Source of the DNA: WTFY01 sp965203725 | Lineage (GTDB): Bacteria; Pseudomonadota; Gammaproteobacteria; UBA4575 | Length of the DNA: 64,000 bases | Direction of reading: 5' to 3' | Assembly: GCA_965203725.1 (NCBI GenBank) | Contig: CBDBDH010000001.1 | Span: forward strand, 558,001 to 622,000 | Shown here: piece after piece, positions 35,041 through 42,900 of the stretch | How the letters are laid out: every line of letters starts with the position of its first letter | How positions within the stretch are numbered: the stretch's first letter is position 1 | Notes under the pieces: generated by a model | Seen by the model: only the letters and a program-made list of their open reading frames with translations | What the model was told of the DNA's origin: nothing | Database searches by the model: none | Made by a program: the position numbers and the translations under genes

Positions 35041-35310
35041 ATGGCCGAAGACACTAAAACCAAACCTGACGTTACTGACGGCAAAGTCAATGTTTTAGTC
35101 AATGACAAGCCCGTTACGTTAGAGAGCTCTAAACAAAATGGTTCAAGTATAAAGAAAGCTGCTATCGAGCAGGCCGTCGACATCAAGCATGACTTTGTAC
35201 TCAGTATCGAAAGAGGTGGAGGAAAGACTGACTTGATTGGTGACAATGAGGAGATTGTTGTCAAGGAAAATGATCGTTTTTTAGCGATTGCCAACGATGA
35301 TAACTCATGA
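35041..35310 (+). CDS. ubiquitin-like protein, multiubiquitin family (single domain)
   Basis: The 89-residue protein has the beta-grasp pattern of the Multi_ubiq family: NVLVNDKPVTLES, a helix SSIKKAAIEQAVD, then FVLSIERGGGKTDLIGDNE, EEIVVKENDRFLAI. The ATG at 35041 is fixed by a near-perfect AAAGGAGG seven bases upstream. It ends in FLAIANDDNS with no di-glycine, so it would not form a classic GG thioester unless processed or joined differently. Its stop overlaps the E2-like start (ATGA), showing translational coupling. It should be the modifier of the cassette; its targets are unknown. Confidence 0.82.
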   Translation: MAEDTKTKPDVTDGKVNVLVNDKPVTLESSKQNGSSIKKAAIEQAVDIKHDFVLSIERGGGKTDLIGDNEEIVVKENDRFLAIANDDNS

Positions 35311-35699
35311 CTGCAATTAATCCTCCAGTTGCCCGAGCAATCGATGAGATTCGGTCTACCTTTGACCGATGTTTGGTTAAGATCGAACCAGATGGGTCGG
35401 GTGGTGCATTTGTCCGAGTTGAAAACGTTCCACTCGGTCCTCCGTACCAACAGTCTAGCGTGTGGGTCGGCTTCCAGATTACGTACCAGTATCCATACGC
35501 TGATGTTTACCCACACTTTACAGACCCGAACCTAGTCCGAGTTGATGGTAAAGACTTAGGGAGTGGATTTGGGTCGGCTCAGTTCCAAAATGAACCTGCC
35601 ATTCAAATTTCCCGTCGCTCAAACGGCCTAAATCCTGCAACAGACACGGCAGCACTTAAGCTTCTAAAGGTTATCCAATGGCTCCTACACCAACAGTGA
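35307..35699 (+). CDS. prokaryotic E2-like protein
   Basis: The 130-residue protein sits between a Ubl and an E1 and has the UBC-like layout: an N-terminal helix, strands, FQITYQYPYADVYPHF matching the YP..P element of E2 folds, and a C-terminal helix TAALKLLKVIQWLL. The only cysteine is Cys22, near the N-terminus. The position where E2 enzymes carry the catalytic cysteine has SAQFQNEPAIQISRRS and no cysteine. It may be an inactive or non-canonical E2. It overlaps the Ubl gene by 4 bases and the E1 gene by 22, so the three are one translationally coupled operon. Confidence 0.75.
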   Translation: MTAINPPVARAIDEIRSTFDRCLVKIEPDGSGGAFVRVENVPLGPPYQQSSVWVGFQITYQYPYADVYPHFTDPNLVRVDGKDLGSGFGSAQFQNEPAIQISRRSNGLNPATDTAALKLLKVIQWLLHQQ

Positions 35700-37117
35700 C
35701 GCCCTGGCGCCTCACCATACCGCAAAGTCTCTATAGTTCTTTACAAGATCACCTTTTCCCTGGAGATAGCGATGAACATGGCGCCATTATTCTAGCAGGC
35801 ACTTGTCAATCAGATCGTGGCCTCCGGCTTATTGCCCGAGAACTTCACTTGGCAGAAGATGGTAAAGATTACGTGCAAGGACAACGTGGCTATCGTATGT
35901 TGCGGGCTGAATTTATTCAGAGCCGCATACTACGTGCCAGAGATATGAAACTTGCTTATCTCGCTGTTCACAATCATGGTGGTATGGATCATGTCAGCTT
36001 TTCTGCTGATGACATGGCTTCTCACGAGCGTGGTTACCCTGCGCTTCTGGATATAGCTAGAGGCATGCCCGTTGGAGCACTTGTCTTTGCCAAGTCAGCA
36101 ATAGCTGGAGATCTATGGTTTCCTGGATCAATTCGAGCTGAACTCAGCTACGCAGCCATTGTCGGCAATCGCCGAAGCTTATTGCGTCCTGACCCGCTAA
36201 CTAACGCTACTATCAGCCGAGAATACAATCGTCAAAGTCTCCTGTTTGGCAATACAGGCCAGAAGCTTCTCCTTGAGGCTCGTGTAGGGATAATAGGCCT
36301 AGGAGGAGCCGGTTCCATTTTGGCTGAATTGCTCGGCAGGCTGGGCGTGGGGGAGTTCATTCTTGCTGATCCCGACAAGGCAGAGATCACAAACCTCCCG
36401 CGATTGGTTGCTGCGCGGCACATTGATGCCTATTCACCCTCATGGGTTCCCTGCAAGATCAAGCATTGGTTCCGCAAGCATAAGGTTCACTTAGCGGCAC
36501 GCAACATACGTCGAGCGAACCCAGATGCGCGAATAGAATCAATTCCTGAGGACTTTCTCCATGAGGACGTTGCAGCACGGTTCATCGATTGTGACTACAT
36601 TTTCCTTGCTGCTGACACAATGGCAGCTCGACTACTCTTCAATGCCATAGTGCACCAATACGGAGTTCCTGGGACGCAAGTTGGCGCTAAGATCCCTGTG
36701 AGTGAAGCTGGAGAAGTTGGAAATGTTTTTTGTGTCAGCCGACCTATAACGCCTGATCACGGCTGTCTATGGTGCAATGGCCTTATCAACCCGGTGAGGC
36801 TTCAAGACGAAGCAGTTCCCTCTCAAGCTAAACGCGGATACGCTTACATCGACGACCCAGAGGTGACTGCACCAAGTGTCATTACCATGAATGCAATTGC
36901 TTGCGCCCATGCCGCTGATAATTTTCTCTTTTTTATGACCGGGTTGAAGTATCCAGATGTGGAGCCGCACTGGTTTCGCTGGAATTCCCGTCAAGGCCTA
37001 GCTGGATATGACAGACCACGATCTGATTCAGATTGTTTAGAGTGTTCTCAGAATTTGCAAAGCCGCTTTGGACTTGGTGACCACGCAGTTCTCCCGACAA
37101 GACCACGAAAATCTTAA
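35678..37117 (+). CDS. JAB protease-E1 activating enzyme fusion
   Basis: The 479-residue protein joins two ubiquitin-system enzymes. Residues 1-160 are a JAB/JAMM metalloprotease with Glu33 and HNHG (98-101), then Ser109 and Asp112, an exact HxH-x(8)-S-x(2)-D zinc site. Residues 180-430 are a ThiF/E1-type adenylation domain: REYNRQSLLFG, the nucleotide loop GIIGLGGAG (204-212), ADPD (230-233) and NLPR. Zinc-binding cysteine pairs are CLWC (363-366) and CLEC (453-456). Cys352 is a candidate catalytic cysteine. It should trim and activate the upstream Ubl. Its 3' end overlaps that of the opposing peptidase gene by 4 bases. Confidence 0.88.
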   Translation: MAPTPTVTPWRLTIPQSLYSSLQDHLFPGDSDEHGAIILAGTCQSDRGLRLIARELHLAEDGKDYVQGQRGYRMLRAEFIQSRILRARDMKLAYLAVHNHGGMDHVSFSADDMASHERGYPALLDIARGMPVGALVFAKSAIAGDLWFPGSIRAELSYAAIVGNRRSLLRPDPLTNATISREYNRQSLLFGNTGQKLLLEARVGIIGLGGAGSILAELLGRLGVGEFILADPDKAEITNLPRLVAARHIDAYSPSWVPCKIKHWFRKHKVHLAARNIRRANPDARIESIPEDFLHEDVAARFIDCDYIFLAADTMAARLLFNAIVHQYGVPGTQVGAKIPVSEAGEVGNVFCVSRPITPDHGCLWCNGLINPVRLQDEAVPSQAKRGYAYIDDPEVTAPSVITMNAIACAHAADNFLFFMTGLKYPDVEPHWFRWNSRQGLAGYDRPRSDSDCLECSQNLQSRFGLGDHAVLPTRPRKS

Positions 37118-38688
37118 AATCGTTTTTCCCTACACTCATAGAGCTTGTCATTTTCTATGATTGCGTACTTTTCAGCCTTTTTAGGACTAGCATTGACGTC
37201 GTTCGTCACAACAATGCCTGGAAGGTGCAAGAGCAATAGCCCACTCCTATCCTTCCCCGTCGAAGTCGCATCAAGTACCGCATGTCCATAAATACGACGC
37301 ATGCCGGGTGATTGTTGGTTGTACGAGCCTATCGTAGAAATTTCTGTTACCCATGTGAAGTGGGGCAGGTGTAGGGACAGTAATATTTCTTTCAGGTTTT
37401 CACATGCAGTTCCTTGCACGATATGGCGTCTATACCCTGCTGCCGAGGTTAGGTATGTTCGTAATACAACTTCTTTTGATCTATATGCCAATTCGAGTTC
37501 ATCCATGAGAAGTTCATTTACACTGATTTTTTTTCGAACATTCGACATTGTTTCCAAAACTGCTTTGATTCGGTCCCAGGCTGTGTATTCTGCAGACCTG
37601 GCAGTAGAGAACACTTTGCGTGGCATTAATGCCACGGCAAAAACAGCATGATCATGCATGTTTAAATCGACTATTCGACCATTTAGAGCGTGCCTTATAA
37701 AGTCTTCGGATTTAAATTTTTTGTTTGCCCTAATTCCTTTTTTCATTGGCACCAACATATATGGACCAGCCTGGTCGTCATGAGCAATGTAGGAGGAAAC
37801 ATAATCAATAGCACGATTACTTGGGGTCTCTAGTTTGGAAAAAACTCGACCGATCACAGTCACTGCATGACCTAGAGCCCCACCATCACTCAAGCCTACT
37901 ATTACGGGAATACCGGATTCCACGTAAGGCAAGATTGCTTCTCCGATCAGATTTTTTCCTCTGAAACAAAGCGGCTGGAATCCGATTTCATCGATTGCTC
38001 GAATCATTCTTTCTGAAGTTAGGAAGTCTGAGCCGGCGGGCAAAGAAGTGGCTTCTGAAGCGGTTGTCGGAGCAGCGAGCCTTGTAATGTCTGCAACAGA
38101 AACCCAGTTGTATTTGTGTCTCGCATGCATATGACGGATGCCAGCCCATACGGCAACTTGAGCACAAGCTCCCACACGAGCATCCTGCTGCAGAAAAGCA
38201 GTTCCGGTGACTTTGAGATCAACACCAAACAGATTCGCATCGTATTCGGCGTGACACGTTACAATTGTTTCTGTATCCGAAGGCTCTCGAGGTTTGGCAG
38301 CAAGTACAGTTCGTCCAATTGGAGCATTTGCCAGTGGTCTAACAACACAAAAACCGCAGTAGTTTGTTCGTATGAGCTTTCGGAGCTTTGCTAAATGATT
38401 CGGGGTTTGTGGTCCCGTAAACGCATCTGATATATCTGCAGATAAAAAGTGCAGTCGTTTGCAGTGCCTGCCATGAGAACGAAAGGTTTGGGCGTAAAAT
38501 CTCAAATAATCTGACGAATAGTCTCGATCGATATATCGGCTTTCCAATACGTAGCATGCAGCATTGATTGTTCGTAGGTGGCGGACGACACCCCTCACTA
38601 CAAGAATATGATCTCCACCTAGAATACTACTCAGTTCAGCCCAAGCCGCGTCATTGTCCAACTGTCGGACTATATATTCGACATTCAT
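37114..38688 (-). CDS. papain-like cysteine peptidase opposite the Ubl operon
   Basis: The 524-residue protein contains a papain/C39-like core at about 160-310. FLQQDARVGACAQVAVWAG holds Gln167/168 as an oxyanion-type residue and Cys175 as nucleophile; GGALGHAVTVIG gives His274; AHDDQAGPY gives Asp304/305 as the third member. The residues before and after are unassigned. No signal peptide or membrane segment is seen, so it acts in the cytoplasm. It converges on the JAB-E1 gene with a 4-base overlap of the stops, a tight arrangement that suggests a joint module. A role as Ubl-processing or deconjugating protease, or as effector, is inference. Confidence 0.72.
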   Translation of the reverse strand: MNVEYIVRQLDNDAAWAELSSILGGDHILVVRGVVRHLRTINAACYVLESRYIDRDYSSDYLRFYAQTFRSHGRHCKRLHFLSADISDAFTGPQTPNHLAKLRKLIRTNYCGFCVVRPLANAPIGRTVLAAKPREPSDTETIVTCHAEYDANLFGVDLKVTGTAFLQQDARVGACAQVAVWAGIRHMHARHKYNWVSVADITRLAAPTTASEATSLPAGSDFLTSERMIRAIDEIGFQPLCFRGKNLIGEAILPYVESGIPVIVGLSDGGALGHAVTVIGRVFSKLETPSNRAIDYVSSYIAHDDQAGPYMLVPMKKGIRANKKFKSEDFIRHALNGRIVDLNMHDHAVFAVALMPRKVFSTARSAEYTAWDRIKAVLETMSNVRKKISVNELLMDELELAYRSKEVVLRTYLTSAAGYRRHIVQGTACENLKEILLSLHLPHFTWVTEISTIGSYNQQSPGMRRIYGHAVLDATSTGKDRSGLLLLHLPGIVVTNDVNASPKKAEKYAIIENDKLYECREKRF

Positions 38689-38750
38689 GGTGCCCAGACT
38701 TTCTGGCGGGTACTACGTGGATTTGTGTAAGACTTAAGGGTCTTAGCTAA

Positions 38751-38948
38751 TTAGCGCCATGCAAATTTTTGGTGCTCTTGTGCAGCTTTAATTGTTTCTT
38801 CCTGAATATCATCGAGCGTTTTCAAAGTCTCTTCATCAACCCGAAGAGTGATACCAATTTCACTGGCACTTGTCATGCTCACTTCCTTGAAGACTTGTAT
38901 ACCCTCCTGTGCGGAAGCTAACTTTTTGTGCTTCTTTTCAGCCTTCAA
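38751..38948 (-). CDS. 65-residue hypothetical protein upstream of the peptidase
   Basis: The small protein has a lysine-rich N-terminus (MKAEKKHKKLASAQ) and an acidic helical C-terminus (VDEETLKTLDDIQEETIKAAQ). It starts at a TTG with GGAG 8 bases upstream; an ATG 24 codons later with AAGGA before it is an alternative start giving 41 residues. It is 62 bp upstream of the peptidase on the same strand and probably cotranscribed. No family is recognised. It could be a substrate, adaptor or inhibitor of the peptidase. Confidence 0.5.
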   Translation of the reverse strand: MKAEKKHKKLASAQEGIQVFKEVSMTSASEIGITLRVDEETLKTLDDIQEETIKAAQEHQKFAWR

Positions 38949-39407
38949 GTTGAAATCTCCTATTCACTTTTGAGTGGCGAATTGTTACCTAGGCGTCGAT
39001 TCGTGCTCTCCCACGATGGAGCGTACAAATCACAAGACGTTCGGATACAATGATGACTAGCCATTGGCGGCTATAGTTGACGTGAACGCATTTGACGTTA
39101 TCTGCAGTTGTTAAGAAGGCTTCAAACCTTCTTATGCACGCATGCATATTTTATTTCCAAATATAGTGTCTGTACAAGTCTTTTTGCAAGAATGCTCCAT
39201 TTGGAGCACCTACATACTCAAAAGCTAGGAAACTGTACACTTTGACGATTAAGACAAAGTCTGTTTTCCGGAACAATCTCGGTACATTGCTCAGTTTTTA
39301 CTACTAGCTCTAAACTGTGTTAACACATTGTGCTAACACAATTTTTACTCACTGTGCCAAAAATTCCCCACCCCAAGATAATCAACAAGTTGTCGGTTTT
39401 ACTAAAT
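38949..39407. other. AT-rich right flank of island 1 with inverted repeats
   Basis: No gene is supported here. TGTGTTAACACA (39316-39327) is a perfect 12-bp palindrome, and ATTGTG-CTAA-CACAAT (39327-39342), followed by five T, is a hairpin. Their place 66-92 bp before the att core suggests recombinase, excisionase or IHF binding sites. The promoter of the small protein and peptidase genes must lie at the left end. Confidence 0.45.
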
Positions 39408-39449
39408 CTCATAATCCTTTGGTCGTAGGTTCGAGTCCTACCGGGCCCA
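39408..39449 (+). repeat. second att core (attR of island 1 / attL of island 2)
   Basis: This is an exact 42-bp copy of the tRNA 3' half at 24370-24411. It lacks the 5' half of a tRNA and the following bases are TCA, so it cannot encode a tRNA. A second integrase starts 167 bp downstream, so the same copy appears to serve as the left boundary of a second element. Confidence 0.92.
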
Positions 39450-39557
39450 TCAGTTCAATATTCAAAGCCATCCCTATAAATCTATTTTTATTTCCTTAAT
39501 CAGTAGTTTACCTGAAATTATCGTTCCTCAAGGTACTATAAAGTTCATTGACATATA

Positions 39558-39614
39558 GGGGCAACTGGGGGCAAAATTAGGGGCAATTTCTCACTAGCAA
39601 AAAGGAGTTGCCCC
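39558..39614 (+). promoter_or_regulatory. GGGGCAA repeats able to pair with the integrase ribosome binding region
   Basis: GGGGCAA occurs at 39558, 39568 and 39580. The first, extended to GGGGCAAC (39558-39565), is the perfect complement of GTTGCCCC (39607-39614), which touches the AAAGGAG ribosome binding site and the integrase start codon at 39616. Pairing would hide the start of translation; the repeats could also be protein-binding sites. Confidence 0.5.
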
Positions 39615-39615
39615 C

Positions 39616-40806
39616 ATGCCATTGACAAATACTGCGATTCGCAACGCCAAGCCTGGCGAAAAAAACCGGAAAATATTTGATGGCCGAGGCCTCTATCTGG
39701 AGATCTCTCCGAGAGGCGGCAAGTGGTGGAGGCTCAAATACCGCTTTGACGGCAAGGACAAGCGGATCTCGCTGGGTACCTATCCCGACGTCTCCCTAAA
39801 AGATGCTCGTGAGCGCCGTGAATCGGCCAGGCAGCAGATCGCCAACCATATCGACCCGAGCGAGGTGCGCAAGCTGGAGAAGGCTGCCCGGGTAGAAAGC
39901 CTAGCCAACAGCTTTGAGGCCGTGGCCTGTGAATGGTATGCCAAGCATCAGCCGAACTGGAAAAGAAGCCATGCCGACCGGGTGATCAGCCGACTCAAAA
40001 AGGACGTATTCCCCTGGATTGGAAACAAGCCGATCGCTGAGATCACCGCGCCGCTCATGCTGGATACGGTTCGACGGATCGAGGCACGAGGTGCACTGGA
40101 GACAGCCCATCGGGTATTAGGGATCTGCAGCCAGGTATTTCGTTATGCCATCGCCACGGGCCGGGCCCAATACAATCCGTCCGGGGACTTGCGGGGTGCA
40201 TTGCCGCCGACGAAAAAAATCCACTTCGCATCCGTGACGGAACCCAGACAGGTCGCTGAGGTGCTGCGGGCCCTGGACGGCTACGAAGGCACACTGGTGG
40301 TCAAATGTGCACTTCGCTTGGCCCCTTTGGTGTTTGTCCGCCCAGGAGAGCTACGCCATGCCCAGTGGAAGGATATCGACCTGGACAATGCCGAGTGGCG
40401 TTTTCTGGTTACTAAAACTGAAACTCAGCACATTGTCCCTTTGTCCAGACAGGCCGTGGATATCCTGAAAGAGCTACAGCCACTGACTGGACGTGGCCGC
40501 TATGTCTTTCCGAGTGCCCGGGATCATAAAGGGGACCGGGCAATGAGCGACAATGCTATTCTTGCCGCGATGCGACGTATGGGGATCAGCAAGGAGGAAA
40601 TGAGCGGTCACGGCTTTCGGGCCATGGCACGCACGATCCTGGATGAAGTACTGGGATTTCGGCCGGATTTCATCGAGCACCAGCTTGCCCACCGGGTACG
40701 CGACCCGAACGGGCGTGCGTATAACCGCACCGCACATCTGCCTGAGCGCAGGAAGATGATGCAAGCGTGGGCAGACCACCTGGACGAATTGAAGGTTAAT
40801 GTCTGA
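39616..40806 (+). CDS. int: P4-type tyrosine integrase (DUF4102 N-terminus)
   Basis: The 396-residue integrase has the DUF4102 arm-binding domain at residues about 3-85 (LTNTAIRNAKPGEKNRKIFD; GRGLYLEISPRGGKWWRLKY), a core-binding domain (about 95-190) and a catalytic domain with Arg in VRPGELRHAQW, HGFRAMART, and Tyr in HRVRDPNGRAYNRT. This is the family that inserts islands at tRNA genes. It reads away from the att core. AAAGGAG precedes the ATG and may be masked by upstream repeats. Its GC content is higher than that of the following genes. Confidence 0.95.
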   Translation: MPLTNTAIRNAKPGEKNRKIFDGRGLYLEISPRGGKWWRLKYRFDGKDKRISLGTYPDVSLKDARERRESARQQIANHIDPSEVRKLEKAARVESLANSFEAVACEWYAKHQPNWKRSHADRVISRLKKDVFPWIGNKPIAEITAPLMLDTVRRIEARGALETAHRVLGICSQVFRYAIATGRAQYNPSGDLRGALPPTKKIHFASVTEPRQVAEVLRALDGYEGTLVVKCALRLAPLVFVRPGELRHAQWKDIDLDNAEWRFLVTKTETQHIVPLSRQAVDILKELQPLTGRGRYVFPSARDHKGDRAMSDNAILAAMRRMGISKEEMSGHGFRAMARTILDEVLGFRPDFIEHQLAHRVRDPNGRAYNRTAHLPERRKMMQAWADHLDELKVNV

Positions 40807-41101
40807 TGCTCCTGAGCAGGCAGACTGATTCAGTGGCTCTCAACATCAATATGCTGTGGAGTAGTCTATATCAGATGAAAGCGTAGATCGTAGAGCAAGC
40901 AAGGTTGGTGCACTGCCCAAGTTGGGTTAACAACATGAAAACCCCGTACTGTGTCGCTCCGGCAGGTAGCAGGATTATCGTAGTCTGGGTGGTAACCTTC
41001 GTGTACTACGCAATCTGCTGCAGGTGCATAGAAATACATCTGCCGAATCCGTTACAGGTCAAAATCTTTGCAACTGAATTAATCAGAGGTCACTCAATAA
41101 C

Positions 41102-42772
41102 ATGGAAGCACGCACAAAAACAGTAGAAGATTGGTTTGCAATGATCCGTAATGGCCAGATCACCCTGCCCAGATTTCAGAGATTTGAAGCATGGAGGCCA
41201 TACCAGATTGAGGGCCTGCTTGAGAACATATTGCGTCAGCCGTCGTTGCCAATAGGTGCGCTACTGATTCTTGAAGTAGGCGACAAAGAACTTTTTTTTT
41301 CACGCCCGATATCAGGGGCCCCGGAGCCGAAAATCAAGCCCCAGATGAATCTCCTGGATGGCCAGCAACGGATAACAGCACTCTGGCGTGCACTCACGGA
41401 CAACTATGAAGATTTCAAAGTTTTTGTCTCTTTGAAAAGAGAGGGGCATCCTGAAATAGAGATTTGTCGGCGATACTTGTCAAAATATGAGAAGCGCATG
41501 CCTCTTTGGGCAGATGATCCAGCGGGAACCCTTGAACGAAAGTATTTTCCAGTATCACTGCTTTGTCCTGGCGCAAAAGGTGAGCAGGGAATGGATACTT
41601 GGACGGAGAAAGCAGGGACAGATAAGGCAGCTGAAAAACTCATCATGAAGTTGCGTCAGCGACTCGCTTCATATTCGATCCCCTTTCTTTCTCTTCCAGT
41701 CAGCACCGAGCAGGAAACGGCCCTCGATGTTTTTATCAAGATGAATACTTCTGCGACACCATTAAAAGATTTTGACATTGTCGTTGCTCAACTCGAGGGG
41801 GCTATTGGGGACTCTCTCCATGACATGATTGAAGACCTTTACGAAAAAGTGCCGAACATTCGTGCTTATGGCAAAGCAGAAGATATTGCTTTAGCTGTTG
41901 GCGCCCTCCTCAATGACAAACCTCCATTAAAGCGCACCTACCTGGAGCCAGTATTTGGCAGTGAGCTCGCAAATGTTTGGGATGAGGTTGTTTCAGGCCT
42001 GTCCAGAGGGATTGCGTTTTTACGTGACGAAGCGATTTTCAATGAGAAGCTCCTGCCAACAGAAGTTATCGTATATTTGACAGCTGCACTCTGGGCAAAC
42101 GTGCCAGTTGATGGAGCAGACAAAGAAGGGCATGCCCGGACTCAAATTCGCAAGACGATATGGAGAGCAAGCTTTACTGACCGCTATCTTAAAACGGCAA
42201 CAACAAGAGCATTTGCGGACTATAAAGCGATTACTAGCTTGATCGAAAGTCCGCACTCGCAGTCATTACCAGATCTTTTCGACGAATCAAAAAATGCACT
42301 CCCTACTCCAGATGAATTGCGGAGAGGTGGCTGGCCAGCACGAAAAGATCGGCTTGGCCGCGCGATTGTAGCAGTCTCCTTGTATGGTGGCGGTTATGAT
42401 TTTGCTGATGGAGCAATGGCAACCGCCGACAAAGTTGGATCCAGAGAATTTCACCACATCTTTCCCAGAAGTTTGATTGAGGGTGACTTTCCAGACCATA
42501 TCGTAAACTCAGCACTTAACTGCGCACTCATCTCGTGGAAGACCAATCGAAAAATTGCTGCAAAAACGCCCAAACAGTACCTTGAAGAACGGGCCACGGA
42601 TGCTAATGCAAGTGAAGCTGAAGTCAGGCATCGCTTAGAAAGCCACTTAGTTCCATATGACGAGTTACTGAATGGTGATTTCAATGCTTTCGTTCACGCA
42701 CGATCCAAGCAGATTCATGCAAGCATGGAGAGACTTTGTCAGGGTAGATTGATTCCACCAAATAGGCGATAG
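41102..42772 (+). CDS. GmrSD-like DUF262/DUF1524 nuclease
   Basis: The 556-residue protein has an N-terminal DUF262 (ParB-like NTPase fold) domain with LPRFQRFEAWRPYQIEGLLE and the signature LDGQQRITALWRA (about 83-95). A DUF1524 HNH nuclease domain follows, with REFHHIFPRSLIEG (about 448-461) and the asparagine-containing SALNCALISWKTNRKIA. Proteins of this layout are type IV restriction enzymes (GmrSD, against glucosylated hydroxymethylcytosine DNA) or parts of larger defence systems such as BrxU. It stands 128 bp before a PLD-helicase and methyltransferase pair on the same strand, so it may belong to that system or act alone. Confidence 0.85.
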   Translation: MEARTKTVEDWFAMIRNGQITLPRFQRFEAWRPYQIEGLLENILRQPSLPIGALLILEVGDKELFFSRPISGAPEPKIKPQMNLLDGQQRITALWRALTDNYEDFKVFVSLKREGHPEIEICRRYLSKYEKRMPLWADDPAGTLERKYFPVSLLCPGAKGEQGMDTWTEKAGTDKAAEKLIMKLRQRLASYSIPFLSLPVSTEQETALDVFIKMNTSATPLKDFDIVVAQLEGAIGDSLHDMIEDLYEKVPNIRAYGKAEDIALAVGALLNDKPPLKRTYLEPVFGSELANVWDEVVSGLSRGIAFLRDEAIFNEKLLPTEVIVYLTAALWANVPVDGADKEGHARTQIRKTIWRASFTDRYLKTATTRAFADYKAITSLIESPHSQSLPDLFDESKNALPTPDELRRGGWPARKDRLGRAIVAVSLYGGGYDFADGAMATADKVGSREFHHIFPRSLIEGDFPDHIVNSALNCALISWKTNRKIAAKTPKQYLEERATDANASEAEVRHRLESHLVPYDELLNGDFNAFVHARSKQIHASMERLCQGRLIPPNRR

Positions 42773-42900
42773 AATGATGTCTTGTTGCTAACTTTCTGCA
42801 AAGAAGTATGACATGGGGAGAGCTGCACAATGACTTTAAAACACTTCGCGATCAGGCAATCCATCTGCATCAAGTTGTAACGTAAAAGAAAGGCCGAACA

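Larger units (their letters stand above)
24370..39449. mobile_element. integrative genomic island 1 (about 15 kb)
   Basis: The element is bounded by the 42-bp direct repeats and has a tyrosine integrase immediately inside the left repeat. It carries a restriction-modification pair, a replication-like block, a second recombinase and a ubiquitin-like cassette. Base composition falls sharply after the tRNA, except for a GC-rich block at about 30150-33000, so the island is mosaic. I see no conjugation genes, so it is probably mobilised by other elements. Confidence 0.88.

Noticed and set aside
39408..39449. A second tRNA gene
   Set aside because: Only the 3' half is present; the 5' acceptor and D arms are missing, so it is an attachment-site copy.
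40905..41126. 73-codon frame before the DUF262 gene
   Set aside because: It overlaps the DUF262 start and has no ribosome binding site; its hydrophobic stretch alone is not enough.
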